DNA of 64,000 nucleotides from Afipia sp. (GCA_016201045.1 JACQDM010000002.1:124001-188000), one strand, 5' to 3'; counted from the first letter of the stretch, positions 28,099 through 37,907 are shown. The notes: generated by a model from the letters alone, not told the origin. Made by a program: numbers and translations.

Positions 28099-29898
28099 TT
28101 AGACTGGGAGGAGCGCGTCTTCGCGCTTCATATCGGTGTTTTGGGGAACTGCATCGAGAGGCAGGTCGAGCACATCCTCGAATTCGACGATGTTGTCGAT
28201 CTCGGTGCCCATCGCGATGTTGGTGACGCGTTCCAGAATGAACTCGATCACCACGGGAACGCTGTAGTCGCGAATCCATTGCCGCGCGGTCGCGAACGCT
28301 GCCTGCGCGTCTTTCGGATCGGTGACACGGATCGCCTTGCAGCCGAGACCCTCGGCCACCGCGACGTGATCGACGCCGTACACACCGATCTCCGGCGCGT
28401 TGATGTTTTCGAACGACAATTGCACGTGATAGTCCATCTCGAAGCCGCGCTGTGCCTGACGGATCAGGCCCAAATATGAGTTGTTCACGACCACGTGGAT
28501 GTACGGCAGCTTGAATTGCGCACCGACCGCCAATTCCTCGATCAAAAACTGGAAATCGTAGTCGCCCGACAGCGCGACGATCTCACGCTTGGGATCGGCA
28601 GCGCGGACGCCGAGCGCGGCGGGCAGCGTCCAGCCGAGCGGCCCCGCTTGTCCCGCGTTGATCCAGTTGCGCGGCTTGTAGACATTCAGAAACTGCGCGC
28701 CGGCGATCTGCGAAAGTCCGATCACACTGACGTAACAGGTGTCGCGGCCGAATGCCTTGCTCATCTCCTCGTAAACGCGCTGCGGCTTGATCGGCACGTT
28801 GTCGAAATGACTCTTGCGCAGCATCGTGCGCTTGCGATCCTGGCACGCAGCCGGCCATGACTGGCGCTCCTTCAACCGGCCCGCCTTGCGCCATTCCTTG
28901 GCGACGTTGACGAACAGTTCGAGCGCGGCCTTCGCATCCGAGACGATTCCGAAATCGGGGTTGAACACGCGGCCGATCTGCGTCGGCTCGATGTCGACGT
29001 GAACGAACTTGCGGCCCTTGGTATAGGTCTCGATCGAACCTGTGTGGCGGTTGGCCCAGCGGTTGCCGATGCCGAGCACGAAATCCGAGTCGAGCATGTT
29101 GGCGTTGCCGTAGCGGTGGCTGGTCTGCAATCCGACCATGCCCGCCATCAGCACGTGATCGTCGGGGATCGCGCCCCATCCCATTAGTGTCGGCACGACC
29201 GGCACGTTGAGAATTTCGGCGAACTGCACGAGCAGATGCGAGGCGTCGGCATTGATGACGCCGCCGCCCGCAACGATCAGCGGACGCTCCGAAGCGTTCA
29301 GTATCTCCATCGCCTTTTCGATCTGGCGGCGCGTTGCTGCGGGTTTGTAAACCGGAAGCGGCTCGTAGGTGGTTTCGTCGAATTCGATTTCGGCGAGTTG
29401 CACGTCGAGCGGCAGATCGATCAGCACCGGACCCGGACGGCCCGAGCGCATCACGTGAAACGCCTGACTGAACACGCGCGGCACCAATGCAGGTTCGCGC
29501 ACGGTGACGGCCCATTTGGTTACCGGCTTCGCTATCGATTCAATATCGACCGCCTGAAAGTCCTCTTTATAGAGGCGTGCGCGGGGTGCTTGCCCCGTGA
29601 TGCAAAGAATTGGAACGGAGTCTGCAATCGCCGAGTAAAGCCCCGTAATCATGTCGGTGCCGGCGGGACCGGACGTGCCGATGCAAACGCCGATGTTTCC
29701 GGCCTTCGCGCGCGTATAGCCTTCCGCCATGTGGGATGCGCCTTCGACATGGCGCGCGAGGATGTGGCTGATCGAGCCGCGTTTTTTCAGCGCTGAGTAG
29801 AGCGGGTTGATCGCCGCGCCCGGTACGCCGAAAGCGGTCGTGACACCTTCCTTTTCGAGAATCCGCACCGCGGCATCGATCGCGCGCATCTTGGCCAT
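28099..29898 (-). CDS. gcl: Glyoxylate carboligase (tartronate-semialdehyde synthase)
   Basis: Gcl condenses two glyoxylates to tartronate semialdehyde and CO2 using ThDP and FAD. The 599-residue product matches E. coli Gcl over its length, from [18 protein letters not shown] through [35 protein letters not shown] and [20 protein letters not shown] to the ThDP motif [19 protein letters not shown]. As in known Gcl, the usual ThDP-activating glutamate is absent at the [10 protein letters not shown] position. AAAGGATG precedes the ATG at 29898; the longer frame is not needed. Neighbouring hyi, glxR and glycerate kinase are missing here, so the downstream steps must be encoded elsewhere. Confidence 0.95.
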   Translation of the reverse strand: MAKMRAIDAAVRILEKEGVTTAFGVPGAAINPLYSALKKRGSISHILARHVEGASHMAEGYTRAKAGNIGVCIGTSGPAGTDMITGLYSAIADSVPILCITGQAPRARLYKEDFQAVDIESIAKPVTKWAVTVREPALVPRVFSQAFHVMRSGRPGPVLIDLPLDVQLAEIEFDETTYEPLPVYKPAATRRQIEKAMEILNASERPLIVAGGGVINADASHLLVQFAEILNVPVVPTLMGWGAIPDDHVLMAGMVGLQTSHRYGNANMLDSDFVLGIGNRWANRHTGSIETYTKGRKFVHVDIEPTQIGRVFNPDFGIVSDAKAALELFVNVAKEWRKAGRLKERQSWPAACQDRKRTMLRKSHFDNVPIKPQRVYEEMSKAFGRDTCYVSVIGLSQIAGAQFLNVYKPRNWINAGQAGPLGWTLPAALGVRAADPKREIVALSGDYDFQFLIEELAVGAQFKLPYIHVVVNNSYLGLIRQAQRGFEMDYHVQLSFENINAPEIGVYGVDHVAVAEGLGCKAIRVTDPKDAQAAFATARQWIRDYSVPVVIEFILERVTNIAMGTEIDNIVEFEDVLDLPLDAVPQNTDMKREDALLPV

Positions 29899-29923
29899 TG
29901 CACTGCATCCTTTCCGTTGACGC

Positions 29924-29939
29924 TTGCAATGTGATGCAA
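29924..29939 (-). promoter_or_regulatory. Inverted repeat upstream of gcl, possible LysR site
   Basis: TTGCA-N6-TGCAA lies 26 bp upstream of the gcl start, within the common LysR T-N11-A layout. Either neighbouring LysR protein could bind it. Confidence 0.35.
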
Positions 29940-29998
29940 TTCCGCGCGCCTGCGAACGCAAGGTGGCCGATTTCACTTATTCCGATTCGGAAAGCGCC

Positions 29999-30925
29999 TC
30001 AGTGCGGCGGCGACTGGCTGCGTGCGGCGTCCCACCATTCACCCTCGAAGCGCGGCAGAAGAAAGCGGATGAATGCGCTGACTTTCTCAGGCACCAGTTT
30101 CGGCGACGGAAACACCGCATGCAGTTCCTGTTGCGGCAGAATGTAGTCGTCGAGGATCGAAACGACGCGTCTGTCTTTCAACGAGGCCGACGCGACATAG
30201 AGCGGCAGGATCGCAATGCCTTGGCTCAGATGAACGGCGGAAAGCACTGTCGAAAGATTGTTCGAGCGCAATCGTCCGTTGGCGATGATGACGTGGTTTT
30301 TGCCTTCGCGTGATCGCAACTGCCATACCGCATCGCCCTGCACGCTGGAATACACGATGCAGTCGTGATCGTTGAGGTCTTCGGGTATCTGCGGCGTGCC
30401 CTGTTCGGCAAGGTATGAAGGCGAGGCGACCATCACCCATGGATTCGAGCCGATGTAGCGGCCACCCAACGATGAGTCCGCTAGGCGCCCCATGCGCAGC
30501 GCGATGTCGATGCCGCGCGACACGAGATCGACGTAAGCATCCTCGCAGGTAACGTCGATCTTCAGTTGCGGGTGTTCGCGCATGAAATCGATCAGGATCG
30601 GCGAGATGATGCGGCGTCCGAACGCGACTGACGTTGAGACGCGCAGCGTCCCCGATAGTCCTTCGCTGCGATGGCCGACGAGGGCACCGGCGTCATCGAC
30701 CTCTTTGAGGATGACTTTGCAGCGCTCGTAATAAAGTCCGCCGGCCTCAGTCAGGCTGACGCCGCGGGTGTTGCGGTTGAGCAACCGCGCGCCGAGATGC
30801 TGTTCGAGCCAGCCGATCTGCTTGGTTGCGGTGGATTGCGACACCGTCAGGTCATCGGCGGCTTTGGAAAAGCTGCCGAGTTCGACCACGCGGGTGAAAA
30901 TGCGGATGCCTGTGAGATGATCCAT
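29999..30925 (-). CDS. LysR-family transcriptional regulator
   Basis: The 308-residue protein has an N-terminal winged helix (RVVELGSFSKAADDLTVSQSTATKQIGWLEQHLGARLLNRNTRGVSLTEAG) and a PBP2-type effector domain of the CrgA/YafC group (SEGLSGTLRVSTSVAFGRRIISP). It is in line with gcl, 100 bp upstream, and may be transcribed with it or act on it. The terminator of the acyl-CoA synthetase gene lies just upstream. Effector unknown. Confidence 0.88.
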   Translation of the reverse strand: MDHLTGIRIFTRVVELGSFSKAADDLTVSQSTATKQIGWLEQHLGARLLNRNTRGVSLTEAGGLYYERCKVILKEVDDAGALVGHRSEGLSGTLRVSTSVAFGRRIISPILIDFMREHPQLKIDVTCEDAYVDLVSRGIDIALRMGRLADSSLGGRYIGSNPWVMVASPSYLAEQGTPQIPEDLNDHDCIVYSSVQGDAVWQLRSREGKNHVIIANGRLRSNNLSTVLSAVHLSQGIAILPLYVASASLKDRRVVSILDDYILPQQELHAVFPSPKLVPEKVSAFIRFLLPRFEGEWWDAARSQSPPH

Positions 30926-30962
30926 GCCGTTGAGCCGCAGGTTGAGCGATCAAGTGGATCGA

Positions 30963-31002
30963 AAAGAAAAACGCCGCCCCGAATTTCCGGAGCGGCGTTT
31001 CC
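30963..31002 (-). terminator. Rho-independent terminator for the acyl-CoA synthetase gene
   Basis: A 12-bp stem with one mismatch, AACGCCGCTCCG / CGGGGCGGCGTT on the minus strand, followed by TTTCTTTTC. It lies just after the stop at 31009. Confidence 0.85.
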
Positions 31003-31008
31003 GTTGTC

Positions 31009-33138
31009 TTAAAGCAGGCCCGCGCCGCGCGCCCACTTGTATTTCGCGCCGAGCACTTCGACCGGAATTTCTGTCGAGTAGGCGTAGGCCGGAATGCCGT
31101 TCTGATAGAGATATTCAGCGGCCTCCTCGACTTCGATGTCGCCTGCGAGAGACGCGACGATCGGCTTCTCGATGCCTTTCGCCTTCATCTCGTTCTTGAC
31201 CTCGACCATGTTCTTGGCGAACACCATCGGCGGCGTGACGATCGTGTGCCAGTAACCGAGGATCAGCGAGTGGATGCGCTCGTCCGAAAGGCCGAGCTTC
31301 ACCGTGTTGATATAGGTGATCGGCGGTTCGCCGCCGGTAATGTCGACCGGGTTGCCGGCCGCACCGAACGGCGGAATGAACTTGCGGAACGCGGCATCGA
31401 GGTCCGGCGGCATCGCCATCAGCGACAGGCCGTTGTCGACAACTGCGTCCGAAAGCAGCACGCCCGATCCGCCCGCGCCCGTAATGATGAGCACGTTCTC
31501 GCCCTTCGGCGTCGGCAGCACAGGGATGCCGCGCGCGAATTCGAGAAGCTGACGGAGCGAGCGGGCACGAATGACGCCCGACTGTGCAAGGACGTCTTCG
31601 TAAATCTTGTCGTTACCGGCGAGCGCGCCGGTGTGCGACGACGCAGCCTTCGCGCCGGCCGAGGTGCGGCCCGCTTTCAGAACGACGACCGGCTTCTTCT
31701 TGGAGACGCGCTTGGCGGCTTCCGCGAAGGCACGGCCGTCTTTCAGATCTTCACAGTGCTGCGCGATGATCGTGGTGTTCGGGTCCTGCTCGAAGAATGC
31801 CAGCAGATCGTCCTCGTCGATGTCCGACTTGTTGCCGAGACCGACGATGGCGGAGACGCCCATCTTCGCCGAGCGTGAGAAGCCGATGATCGCCATGCCG
31901 ATGCCGCCGGACTGCGACGACAGCGCGGCGTGACCCTTCACATCGTAGGCCGTGCAGAACGTCGCGCAGAGGTTCGACCACGTGTAGTAGAAGCCGTAGA
32001 TGTTCGGGCCCATCAGGCGGATGTTGTGCTTCAATCCGACCTTGACGATTTCTTCCTGCAGTTCAGGCGCGCCGGCTTCGGCGAAGCCCGACGGAATGAG
32101 AACCGCGCCCGGAATTTTCTTCTCGCCGCACTCTTCGAGTGCGCCCGCAACGAACTTCGCAGGGATCGCGAACACGGCGACATCGATCACGCCCGGAACG
32201 TCCTTGACGCTCTTGTAGGCCTTGCGGCCCAGGATTTCGTCCGCCTTCGGATGGATTGGATAGATTTCGCCTTTATATCCGCCGTTGATGAGGTTTTTCA
32301 TCACGGAGTTGCCGATCTTGCCGTCTTCAGACGACGCGCCGATCACGGCGACCGATTTCGGCATCATGATGCGGTTCATCGCTTTTACGATTTCGTCGTT
32401 CGAGCGCGGAGCCGGGCGCGGCTTGTAGTTGAAGTCGACGACGATGCGCACGTCGGCGGCAATCGCGTCTTTCTTTGTTGCGAATACCGGATTGAGGTCG
32501 AGTTCGACGATTTCGGGGAAATCCGTGACGAGCTGCGAGACTTTCACAATGACGTCGGCCAGCGCGTCGCGGTTCACCGGATCGCCGCCGCGCACGCCGT
32601 GCAGCATTTCCTTGGCCTGGATGCCGTCGAGCATCGACAGTGCATCGGCTTTGGTCGCGGGAGCAAGACGGAAGGTCACGTCCTTGAGCACTTCGACGAG
32701 TACGCCGCCGAGGCCGAACGCGACCAGCTTGCCGAACGAATTGTCGGTGATGGAGCCGACGATCACCTCGGTGCCGCCCATCAACATCTGCTGGATCTGC
32801 ACGCCTTCGATCTTGGCGTCGGCTTTATATTTCTTCGCGTTGGCGAGAATCTGGTCGTAGGCCTTCTGCGCGCCGTCGGCGTCTTTCACGCCGACCATCA
32901 CGCCACCGGCTTCGGTCTTGTGGAGAATGTCCGGCGAGACGATCTTCATCACCACCGGGAAGCCCATGCCGCCCGCGAGCTTTGCGGCATCTGCGGCGGA
33001 CTTGGCGAGGCCCTCTTTCGGGACCGGAATTCCGTAGGCGTCGCAGACGATCTTGCCTTCCGGCGCCGTCAGACTGTTGCGTTTGTCCGCCTTGACGGCG
33101 TCCAAAATCTTGCGAACTTCAGTTTTGGCCTGCGACAT
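31009..33138 (-). CDS. ADP-forming acyl-CoA synthetase family protein, oxalate-locus associated
   Basis: The 709-residue protein belongs to the NDP-forming acyl-CoA synthetase superfamily but with the ATP-grasp domain first (LTAPEGKIVCDAYGIPVPKEG, PVVMKIVSPDILHKTEAGGV, residues about 10-225). A CoA-binding domain (KSVAVIGASSEDGKIGNSVMKNL, about 250-345) and succinyl-CoA-ligase-like domains (SQSGGIGMAI; phospho-His candidate in SSHTGALAGND) follow. The usual GPNCLG loop reads GPNIYG. It is divergent from the GntR regulator over a region with operator repeats. Oxalate activation to oxalyl-CoA, or ATP recovery from formyl-CoA, are both conceivable; substrate unproven. GGGAGAGAG precedes the ATG. 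Confidence 0.82.
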   Translation of the reverse strand: MSQAKTEVRKILDAVKADKRNSLTAPEGKIVCDAYGIPVPKEGLAKSAADAAKLAGGMGFPVVMKIVSPDILHKTEAGGVMVGVKDADGAQKAYDQILANAKKYKADAKIEGVQIQQMLMGGTEVIVGSITDNSFGKLVAFGLGGVLVEVLKDVTFRLAPATKADALSMLDGIQAKEMLHGVRGGDPVNRDALADVIVKVSQLVTDFPEIVELDLNPVFATKKDAIAADVRIVVDFNYKPRPAPRSNDEIVKAMNRIMMPKSVAVIGASSEDGKIGNSVMKNLINGGYKGEIYPIHPKADEILGRKAYKSVKDVPGVIDVAVFAIPAKFVAGALEECGEKKIPGAVLIPSGFAEAGAPELQEEIVKVGLKHNIRLMGPNIYGFYYTWSNLCATFCTAYDVKGHAALSSQSGGIGMAIIGFSRSAKMGVSAIVGLGNKSDIDEDDLLAFFEQDPNTTIIAQHCEDLKDGRAFAEAAKRVSKKKPVVVLKAGRTSAGAKAASSHTGALAGNDKIYEDVLAQSGVIRARSLRQLLEFARGIPVLPTPKGENVLIITGAGGSGVLLSDAVVDNGLSLMAMPPDLDAAFRKFIPPFGAAGNPVDITGGEPPITYINTVKLGLSDERIHSLILGYWHTIVTPPMVFAKNMVEVKNEMKAKGIEKPIVASLAGDIEVEEAAEYLYQNGIPAYAYSTEIPVEVLGAKYKWARGAGLL

Positions 33139-33172
33139 CGTCTCTCTCCCTAACGTCTTCTTGCGAGGATTT

Positions 33173-33191
33173 TTGGCATTTGGTATGCCAA
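33173..33191. promoter_or_regulatory. Putative GntR operator 1 (acyl-CoA synthetase promoter side)
   Basis: TTGGCAT-N5-ATGCCAA inverted repeat, with an embedded TTGGTATGCCAA palindrome, 35 bp from the acyl-CoA synthetase start. It continues into AGAAC, shared with operator 2. Confidence 0.7.
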
Positions 33192-33253
33192 GAACATTGT
33201 TGTCAAGCGTGTTCCACAGCCGCAATGCAGCATGAGGTCCGATCCTTGACACT

Positions 33254-33272
33254 TTGGCATTTGGCATGCCAA
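33254..33272. promoter_or_regulatory. Putative GntR operator 2 (GntR promoter side)
   Basis: TTGGCAT-N5-ATGCCAA, differing from operator 1 at a single base over the 19-bp core and followed by the same AGAAC. It lies 57 bp before the GntR start. A half-site TGGTATAAC follows at 33294-33302. Confidence 0.7.
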
Positions 33273-33328
33273 GAACCTGAGATTGCGCCCTCGTGGTATA
33301 ACTGAATCCCCACAGAGGCGAGGGAATC

Positions 33329-34069
33329 ATGGCGGCACAGAAAACAACCAAGGCAGCGGCAACGGTAGGCGGCGACTCCGATCTCGCCATCGTCCGTATC
33401 GCGCCTGAAACGAGTTTCAAGAATAAAGCGTATGAAGCGCTCAAGGATGCCATCCTGAAGATGGACATCTATACGACGCAAGACCCCGTGATGCTCGACG
33501 AGCGCGCGCTGTCGGAGCGTCTCGGTGTGTCGCGCACGCCGATCCGTGAAGCCATAGCGATGCTTGAGCAGGACGGCTTCGTCAAAACCGTGCCGCGCCG
33601 TGGCATCAGCGTTGTGCGAAAGACGAAGGCGGAAATCGTCGACATGATCCGCGCATGGGCCGCGCTCGAAAGCATGGCCGCGCGACTGATCACGACGACC
33701 GCGCGCAAGAAAGACATCACGGCGCTGCGCGATTTCTTCAAGAACTTCAATAAGGATCGTCTTCCGCAGGATCACCGCGTCGAGTACTCGAAAGCCAACA
33801 TCGCGTTTCATCAGGCGCTGATCGGGCTCAGCGAGTCGCCGACGCTGATTGAAATGACCAACGATATACTTCTGCATGTGCGCGGCTTCCGCCAGCTCAC
33901 CATCGGGCGCACGGATCGCACCGCCGCCTCGCTGCCTGAACATCTTGCAATCATCGAAGCGCTGGAAGAACGCGATACTGAACTGGCCGAGAAGCGCGCA
34001 CGCGATCACACGCTGGGCCTTGCGACCTATGTTGAAACACACGGCCAGGAACTTTTTACGGCGACGTAA
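33329..34069 (+). CDS. GntR-family (FCD/FadR subfamily) regulator of the oxalate locus
   Basis: The 246-residue regulator has a winged helix with LDERALSERLGVSRTPIREAIAMLEQDGFVKTVPRRGISVV and an all-helical FCD ligand domain (AALESMAARLI; metal-ligand histidines likely in NIAFHQALIG, LPEHLAIIEAL and ARDHTLG). The position between the acyl-CoA synthetase and oxc-frc, with paired palindromes in its promoter, points to local control. FCD ligands are often small carboxylates, so oxalate, oxalyl-CoA or glyoxylate are candidates. GAGGG precedes the ATG; oxc follows 47 bp downstream and is probably in the same transcript. Confidence 0.88.
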   Translation: MAAQKTTKAAATVGGDSDLAIVRIAPETSFKNKAYEALKDAILKMDIYTTQDPVMLDERALSERLGVSRTPIREAIAMLEQDGFVKTVPRRGISVVRKTKAEIVDMIRAWAALESMAARLITTTARKKDITALRDFFKNFNKDRLPQDHRVEYSKANIAFHQALIGLSESPTLIEMTNDILLHVRGFRQLTIGRTDRTAASLPEHLAIIEALEERDTELAEKRARDHTLGLATYVETHGQELFTAT

Positions 34070-34116
34070 ATCGAACGACGAAACGACAAGCATAAAAAAT
34101 ATCAGGGAGAAGCGGT

Positions 34117-35850
34117 ATGTCCGCAGTAGTTCAGAGCATCAATCCGGCAGCCGAAGAAGAATTGACGGATGGCTTCCATCTGATCATCGACGCGCTCAAG
34201 CTCAACGGCCTCAACACGATCTATGGCGTGCCCGGAATTCCGATCACGGATTTCGGCCGCATGGCGCAGGCGGAAGGCATCCGCGTGCTGTCGTTCCGTC
34301 ACGAGCAGGCCGCGGGTTACGCCGCTTCCATCGCGGGCTTCCTCACCAAAAAACCGGGCGTGTGTCTGACGGTTTCCGCGCCGGGCTTCCTCAATGGCCT
34401 CACCGCGCTCGCTCACGCGACCACGAACTGCTTCCCGATGATTCTGATTTCCGGCTCGTCGGAGCGCGAGATCGTCGACCTGCAGCAGGGCGACTACGAA
34501 GAAATGGACCAGCTCGCGATCGCCAAGCCTCTGTGTAAGGCGGCGTTCCGTGTTCTTCATGCGCAGGACATCGGCATCGGCCTCGCACGCGCGATCCGCG
34601 CGGCGGTTTCGGGCCGTCCCGGCGGCGTCTATCTCGATCTTCCGGCGAAACTGTTCGGCCAGGTGATGAACGCAGAAGCCGGCAAGAAGTCGCTGGTGAA
34701 AGTCATCGACGCTGCACCGGCGCAAATTCCCGCGCCGGATTCAGTGAAGCGTGCGCTCGACGTGCTCAAGAGCGCCAAGAAGCCGCTGATCATTCTCGGC
34801 AAGGGCGCGGCTTACGCGCAGGCCGACGAGGCGATCAAGAATTTCGTCGAGAAGAGCGGCGTTCCGTTCCTCCCCATGAGCATGGGCAAGGGCCTGCTGC
34901 CGGACACGCATCCGCAATGCGCGGGTGCTGCGCGCTCGACCGTCCTGAAAGACTCCGACGTCGTCATGTTGATTGGCGCTCGTCTGAACTGGCTGTTGTC
35001 GCACGGCAAGGGCAAGACGTGGGGCGACGCGCCGAAGAAGTTCATCCAAATTGATATTGAACCTCGCGAAATGGATTCGAACGTCGAGATCGTGGCACCT
35101 GTGGTCGGCGATATCGGCTCGTGTGTGACTGCGATGCTGAATGCAATGGGCAATAGCTGGAGCGCGCCATCGGCCGACTGGACAAAGGCCGTTCAGACCA
35201 AGCGCGACGACAACGTCGCAAAAATGGCGCCGAAGCTGATGAACAACAACTCGCCGATGGATTATCACGGCGCGCTCGGTGTTCTCCGCACCATCGTCAA
35301 GGAGCGCCCCGACGCGATCCTCGTCAACGAAGGTGCCAACACGCTCGACCTCGCGCGCGGCATTATCGACATGTACAAGCCGCGCAAGCGCATCGATGTC
35401 GGCACCTGGGGCATCATGGGTATCGGAATGGGCTACTGCATCGCCGCCGCCGTCGAAACCGGCAAGCCCGTGCTCGCGGTTGAAGGCGACTCGGCATTTG
35501 GTTTTTCGGGAATGGAGGTCGAAACGATCTGCCGTTACAACCTGCCGGTTTGCGTCGTCGTCTTTAATAACGATGGCATCTATCGCGGCACCGACGTCAA
35601 TCCGACGGGTGGCGCGGACGTTGCGCCGACGGTGTTCGTCAAGGGCGCGCGCTACGACAAGATGATGGAGGCTTTCGGCGGCGTTGGCGTCAATGCGACT
35701 TCGCCGGACGAGTTGAAGCGTGCCGTGAATGCTGCAATGGATTCCGGCAAGCCGACGCTCATCAACGCGGTTCTGGATCCGGCCGCAGGAAGCGAAAGCG
35801 GCCGCATCGGCAACCTCAATCCGCAAAGTGCTTTGAAGAAAAAGAAGTAA
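34117..35850 (+). CDS. oxc: Oxalyl-CoA decarboxylase
   Basis: Oxc converts oxalyl-CoA to formyl-CoA and CO2 using ThDP and is activated by ADP. The 577-residue protein has the N-terminal PYR domain ([19 protein letters not shown], catalytic glutamate Glu63 in [11 protein letters not shown]) and the C-terminal ThDP motif [19 protein letters not shown]...[12 protein letters not shown]. Length and motifs match Oxalobacter Oxc. CAGGGAGAAG precedes the ATG. It sits between the GntR regulator and frc and provides the energy-yielding decarboxylation when coupled to oxalate/formate exchange. Confidence 0.95.
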   Translation: MSAVVQSINPAAEEELTDGFHLIIDALKLNGLNTIYGVPGIPITDFGRMAQAEGIRVLSFRHEQAAGYAASIAGFLTKKPGVCLTVSAPGFLNGLTALAHATTNCFPMILISGSSEREIVDLQQGDYEEMDQLAIAKPLCKAAFRVLHAQDIGIGLARAIRAAVSGRPGGVYLDLPAKLFGQVMNAEAGKKSLVKVIDAAPAQIPAPDSVKRALDVLKSAKKPLIILGKGAAYAQADEAIKNFVEKSGVPFLPMSMGKGLLPDTHPQCAGAARSTVLKDSDVVMLIGARLNWLLSHGKGKTWGDAPKKFIQIDIEPREMDSNVEIVAPVVGDIGSCVTAMLNAMGNSWSAPSADWTKAVQTKRDDNVAKMAPKLMNNNSPMDYHGALGVLRTIVKERPDAILVNEGANTLDLARGIIDMYKPRKRIDVGTWGIMGIGMGYCIAAAVETGKPVLAVEGDSAFGFSGMEVETICRYNLPVCVVVFNNDGIYRGTDVNPTGGADVAPTVFVKGARYDKMMEAFGGVGVNATSPDELKRAVNAAMDSGKPTLINAVLDPAAGSESGRIGNLNPQSALKKKK

Positions 35851-35930
35851 GTCGTCGTCCGGAGCTGGGGCACCGGGTTTGTATCATTCAACGTGGCGTC
35901 AGAGGGCGTCACTGCTATGGAGTTAAGACA

Positions 35931-37211
35931 ATGACACAGGCGCTGAAGGGCGTTCGCATTCTCGATTTCACGCACGTCCAGTCGGGACCAACCTGCACGC
36001 AGTTGCTGGCCTGGTTCGGCGCGGACGTCATCAAGGTCGAACGTCCAGGCGTCGGCGATATTACGCGTGGCCAGCTGATCGACGTTCCGAACGCCGACAG
36101 CCTCTATTTCACGATGCTGAACCACAACAAGCGCTCGATCACGCTCGACACCAAGAACCCGAAGGGCAAGGAAGTCCTCACCGCGCTTATCAAGAAGTGC
36201 GACGTGCTGGTGGAGAATTTCGGTCCCGGCGTGCTCGATCGCATGGGCTTTCCGTGGGAAACGATCCAGAAGATCAACCCGAAGCTGATCGTCGCTTCGA
36301 TCAAGGGTTTCGGTCCCGGTCCATATGAGGACTGCAAGGTTTACGAGAACGTCGCGCAGTGCACCGGCGGCTCGGCATCGACCACCGGCTTCCGCGACGG
36401 CCTACCGCTCGTGACCGGCGCGCAGATCGGCGACTCGGGCACCGGATTGCATCTCGCTCTTGGCATCGTCACCGCGCTTTATCACCGCACGCATTCCGGC
36501 GTCGGTCAGCGCGTTACGGTGGCGATGCAGGACGGCGTGTTGAATCTGGCGCGCGTCAAGCTGCGCGATCAGCAGCGCCTCGCGCATGGTCCGCTGAAAG
36601 AATACAGCCAGTTCGGCGAGGGCATTCCGTTCGGCGATGCTGTGCCGCGCGCAGGCAACGATTCCGGTGGCGGACAGCCGGGCCGCATTTTGAAGTGCAA
36701 GGGCTGGGAAACCGACCCGAACGCCTATCTGTATTTCATCACGCAGGCTCCCGTGTGGGAGAAGATCTGCGATGTGATCGGCGAGCCCGGCTGGAAGACC
36801 CACCCGGATTACGCCAAGCCGCCGGCGCGCCTGTCGCGTCTGAACGAAATCTTCGCGCGCATCGAACAGTGGACGATGACCAAGACCAAGTTCGAGGCGA
36901 TGGACATCCTCAACAAGGATGACATCCCGTGCGGCCCGATCCTGTCGATGAAGGAATTGGCCGAAGACCAGTCGCTGCGTGCGACCGGCACCGTCGTCGA
37001 AGTCGATCATCCCAAGCGCGGCAAATATCTGTCGGTCGGCAATCCGATCAAGCTGTCGGCGTCGCCGAGCGATGTGAAGCGTTCGCCGCTGCTTGGCGAG
37101 CACACCGACGAGATCCTCAAGCAGGTTCTCGAATTCAACGATAGCCAGGTGGCCGAGATCCATGCGTCGGGCGCGCTTACCCCGCCGCCGAAGGTTCAGG
37201 CCGCCGAATAA
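35931..37211 (+). CDS. frc: Formyl-CoA:oxalate CoA-transferase
   Basis: Frc moves CoA from formyl-CoA to oxalate, closing the oxalyl-CoA cycle with Oxc. The 426-residue class III CoA-transferase has the conserved N-terminus [34 protein letters not shown], the active-site aspartate Asp168 in [17 protein letters not shown], and a glycine loop ([16 protein letters not shown]) typical of Frc. It follows oxc by 80 bp and ends at a strong terminator, so GntR-oxc-frc form one unit. It would need a starter oxalyl-CoA, possibly from the acyl-CoA synthetase. Confidence 0.95.
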   Translation: MTQALKGVRILDFTHVQSGPTCTQLLAWFGADVIKVERPGVGDITRGQLIDVPNADSLYFTMLNHNKRSITLDTKNPKGKEVLTALIKKCDVLVENFGPGVLDRMGFPWETIQKINPKLIVASIKGFGPGPYEDCKVYENVAQCTGGSASTTGFRDGLPLVTGAQIGDSGTGLHLALGIVTALYHRTHSGVGQRVTVAMQDGVLNLARVKLRDQQRLAHGPLKEYSQFGEGIPFGDAVPRAGNDSGGGQPGRILKCKGWETDPNAYLYFITQAPVWEKICDVIGEPGWKTHPDYAKPPARLSRLNEIFARIEQWTMTKTKFEAMDILNKDDIPCGPILSMKELAEDQSLRATGTVVEVDHPKRGKYLSVGNPIKLSASPSDVKRSPLLGEHTDEILKQVLEFNDSQVAEIHASGALTPPPKVQAAE

Positions 37212-37234
37212 TCCGGCGAGTTGCAACAGCAACG

Positions 37235-37268
37235 AAAGACCGGCGGATTGTCCGCCGGTCTTTTCGTT
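37235..37268 (+). terminator. Rho-independent terminator after frc
   Basis: Stem GACCGGCGGA / TCCGCCGGTC with loop TTG (37238-37260), followed by TTTTCGTTTT. Confidence 0.9.
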
Positions 37269-37308
37269 TTCGGCGTTCATTGGGGCCGCTTGCATATGCG
37301 AGGGGACC

Positions 37309-37359
37309 CGCCACAGTCCCGCCACTCGATTCCAAGTCCGTCACCGTTTCGCCATTGCG
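37309..37359 (+). repeat. 51-bp dispersed repeat, copy 1
   Basis: It is identical at 50 of 51 positions to 63820-63870, in the same orientation; the core includes CCACTCGATTCCAAGTCCGT. It lies after the frc terminator. Read on the minus strand both copies encode NGETVTDLESSGG, but no ribosome site supports translation. Confidence 0.85.
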
Positions 37360-37473
37360 ATTTTGATAGTTGAACCAAATCGAGTTTTGGCGTTTTGATC
37401 GCAAAAGCCGATTGCGGTATCTTTGGTGCGATGCACCCAATCCTATGCTGCTATGCAAACTCGGCTGTTGTTG

Positions 37474-37490
37474 CTGGCATCTGGTATACG
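37474..37490. promoter_or_regulatory. Putative GntR operator 3 (upstream of the 45-aa gene)
   Basis: TGGCAT-C-TGGTATAC matches the layout TGGCAT-T-TGGTATGC of operator 1 at 13 of 15 positions. It lies 75 bp before the small gene. Confidence 0.6.
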
Positions 37491-37565
37491 TAAAAAGGGC
37501 TTATCGGAGATCGCGGCCGCTCTTTGCGGCTTCCTTCTCAGCATCTGATCCAGAAAGGCCCCACC

Positions 37566-37703
37566 ATGGCTCATACCGCTACCATCCGCCTTGCATCGTC
37601 CAACGGCTTGTTCGCCCGTCTTTTTGCAGCCCTCGACCGCGCTCTGCTGAGCTGGGCCAACGCTGCCATCCGCCGCGGCGATATTCCTTACTTCGGCCTG
37701 TAA
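37566..37703 (+). CDS. 45-aa protein in the oxalate locus
   Basis: The ATG with GAAAGG nine bases upstream opens a 45-residue frame that starts MAHTATIRLASSNGLFARLF and ends IRRGDIPYFGL. It has an amphipathic helix rich in Leu, Ala and Arg (LFARLFAALDRALLSWANAAIRRG), reminiscent of short DUF1127-like proteins. It is bounded by an operator-like site upstream and a hairpin downstream, which supports a separately controlled transcript. Function unknown; it may regulate RNA or a partner protein of the oxalate pathway, but this is only a guess. Confidence 0.7.
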   Translation: MAHTATIRLASSNGLFARLFAALDRALLSWANAAIRRGDIPYFGL

Positions 37704-37782
37704 TTATTGGACTTTCGTCGCAGTCGCGGTTGCGTAACCTGATACCGCGCGACGGAAGTTTGTTTCTCACAACGTTGCAGAC

Positions 37783-37815
37783 AATGGCTCCGGTCTCTGG
37801 AGCCATTTGTCGTTG
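37783..37815 (+). terminator. Probable terminator after the 45-aa gene
   Basis: Nine-base stem AATGGCTCC / GGAGCCATT with loop GGTCTCT, followed by a weak T-rich run TTGTCGTT. Confidence 0.6.
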
Positions 37816-37893
37816 AGATGCCCTGTGCGGCAGTGCAAATCGTTGGCTGCGACATTTCCGCGCGGGTCCTGCTTTTAAGTTCTCATTCCTTCC

Positions 37894-37907
37894 GTGGCAT
37901 ACCAAGA
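37894..37907. promoter_or_regulatory. Putative GntR operator 4 (upstream of first oxlT-like gene)
   Basis: TGGCATACCAAGA matches the TGGCATGCCAAGA core of operator 2 with one change. It is 51 bp before the transporter start. Confidence 0.6.

Noticed and set aside
28099-29898. Acetolactate synthase as identity of the ThDP enzyme
   Set aside because: End-to-end resemblance to Gcl and lack of the usual ThDP-activating glutamate fit glyoxylate carboligase better.
31930-33153. Plus-strand ORF of 407 codons
   Set aside because: Antisense to the acyl-CoA synthetase; no recognisable domain.
37309-37359. Attachment site of an integrated element bounded by the two 51-bp repeats
   Set aside because: The 26 kb between the copies holds no integrase, transposase or phage gene, and much of it is housekeeping content.
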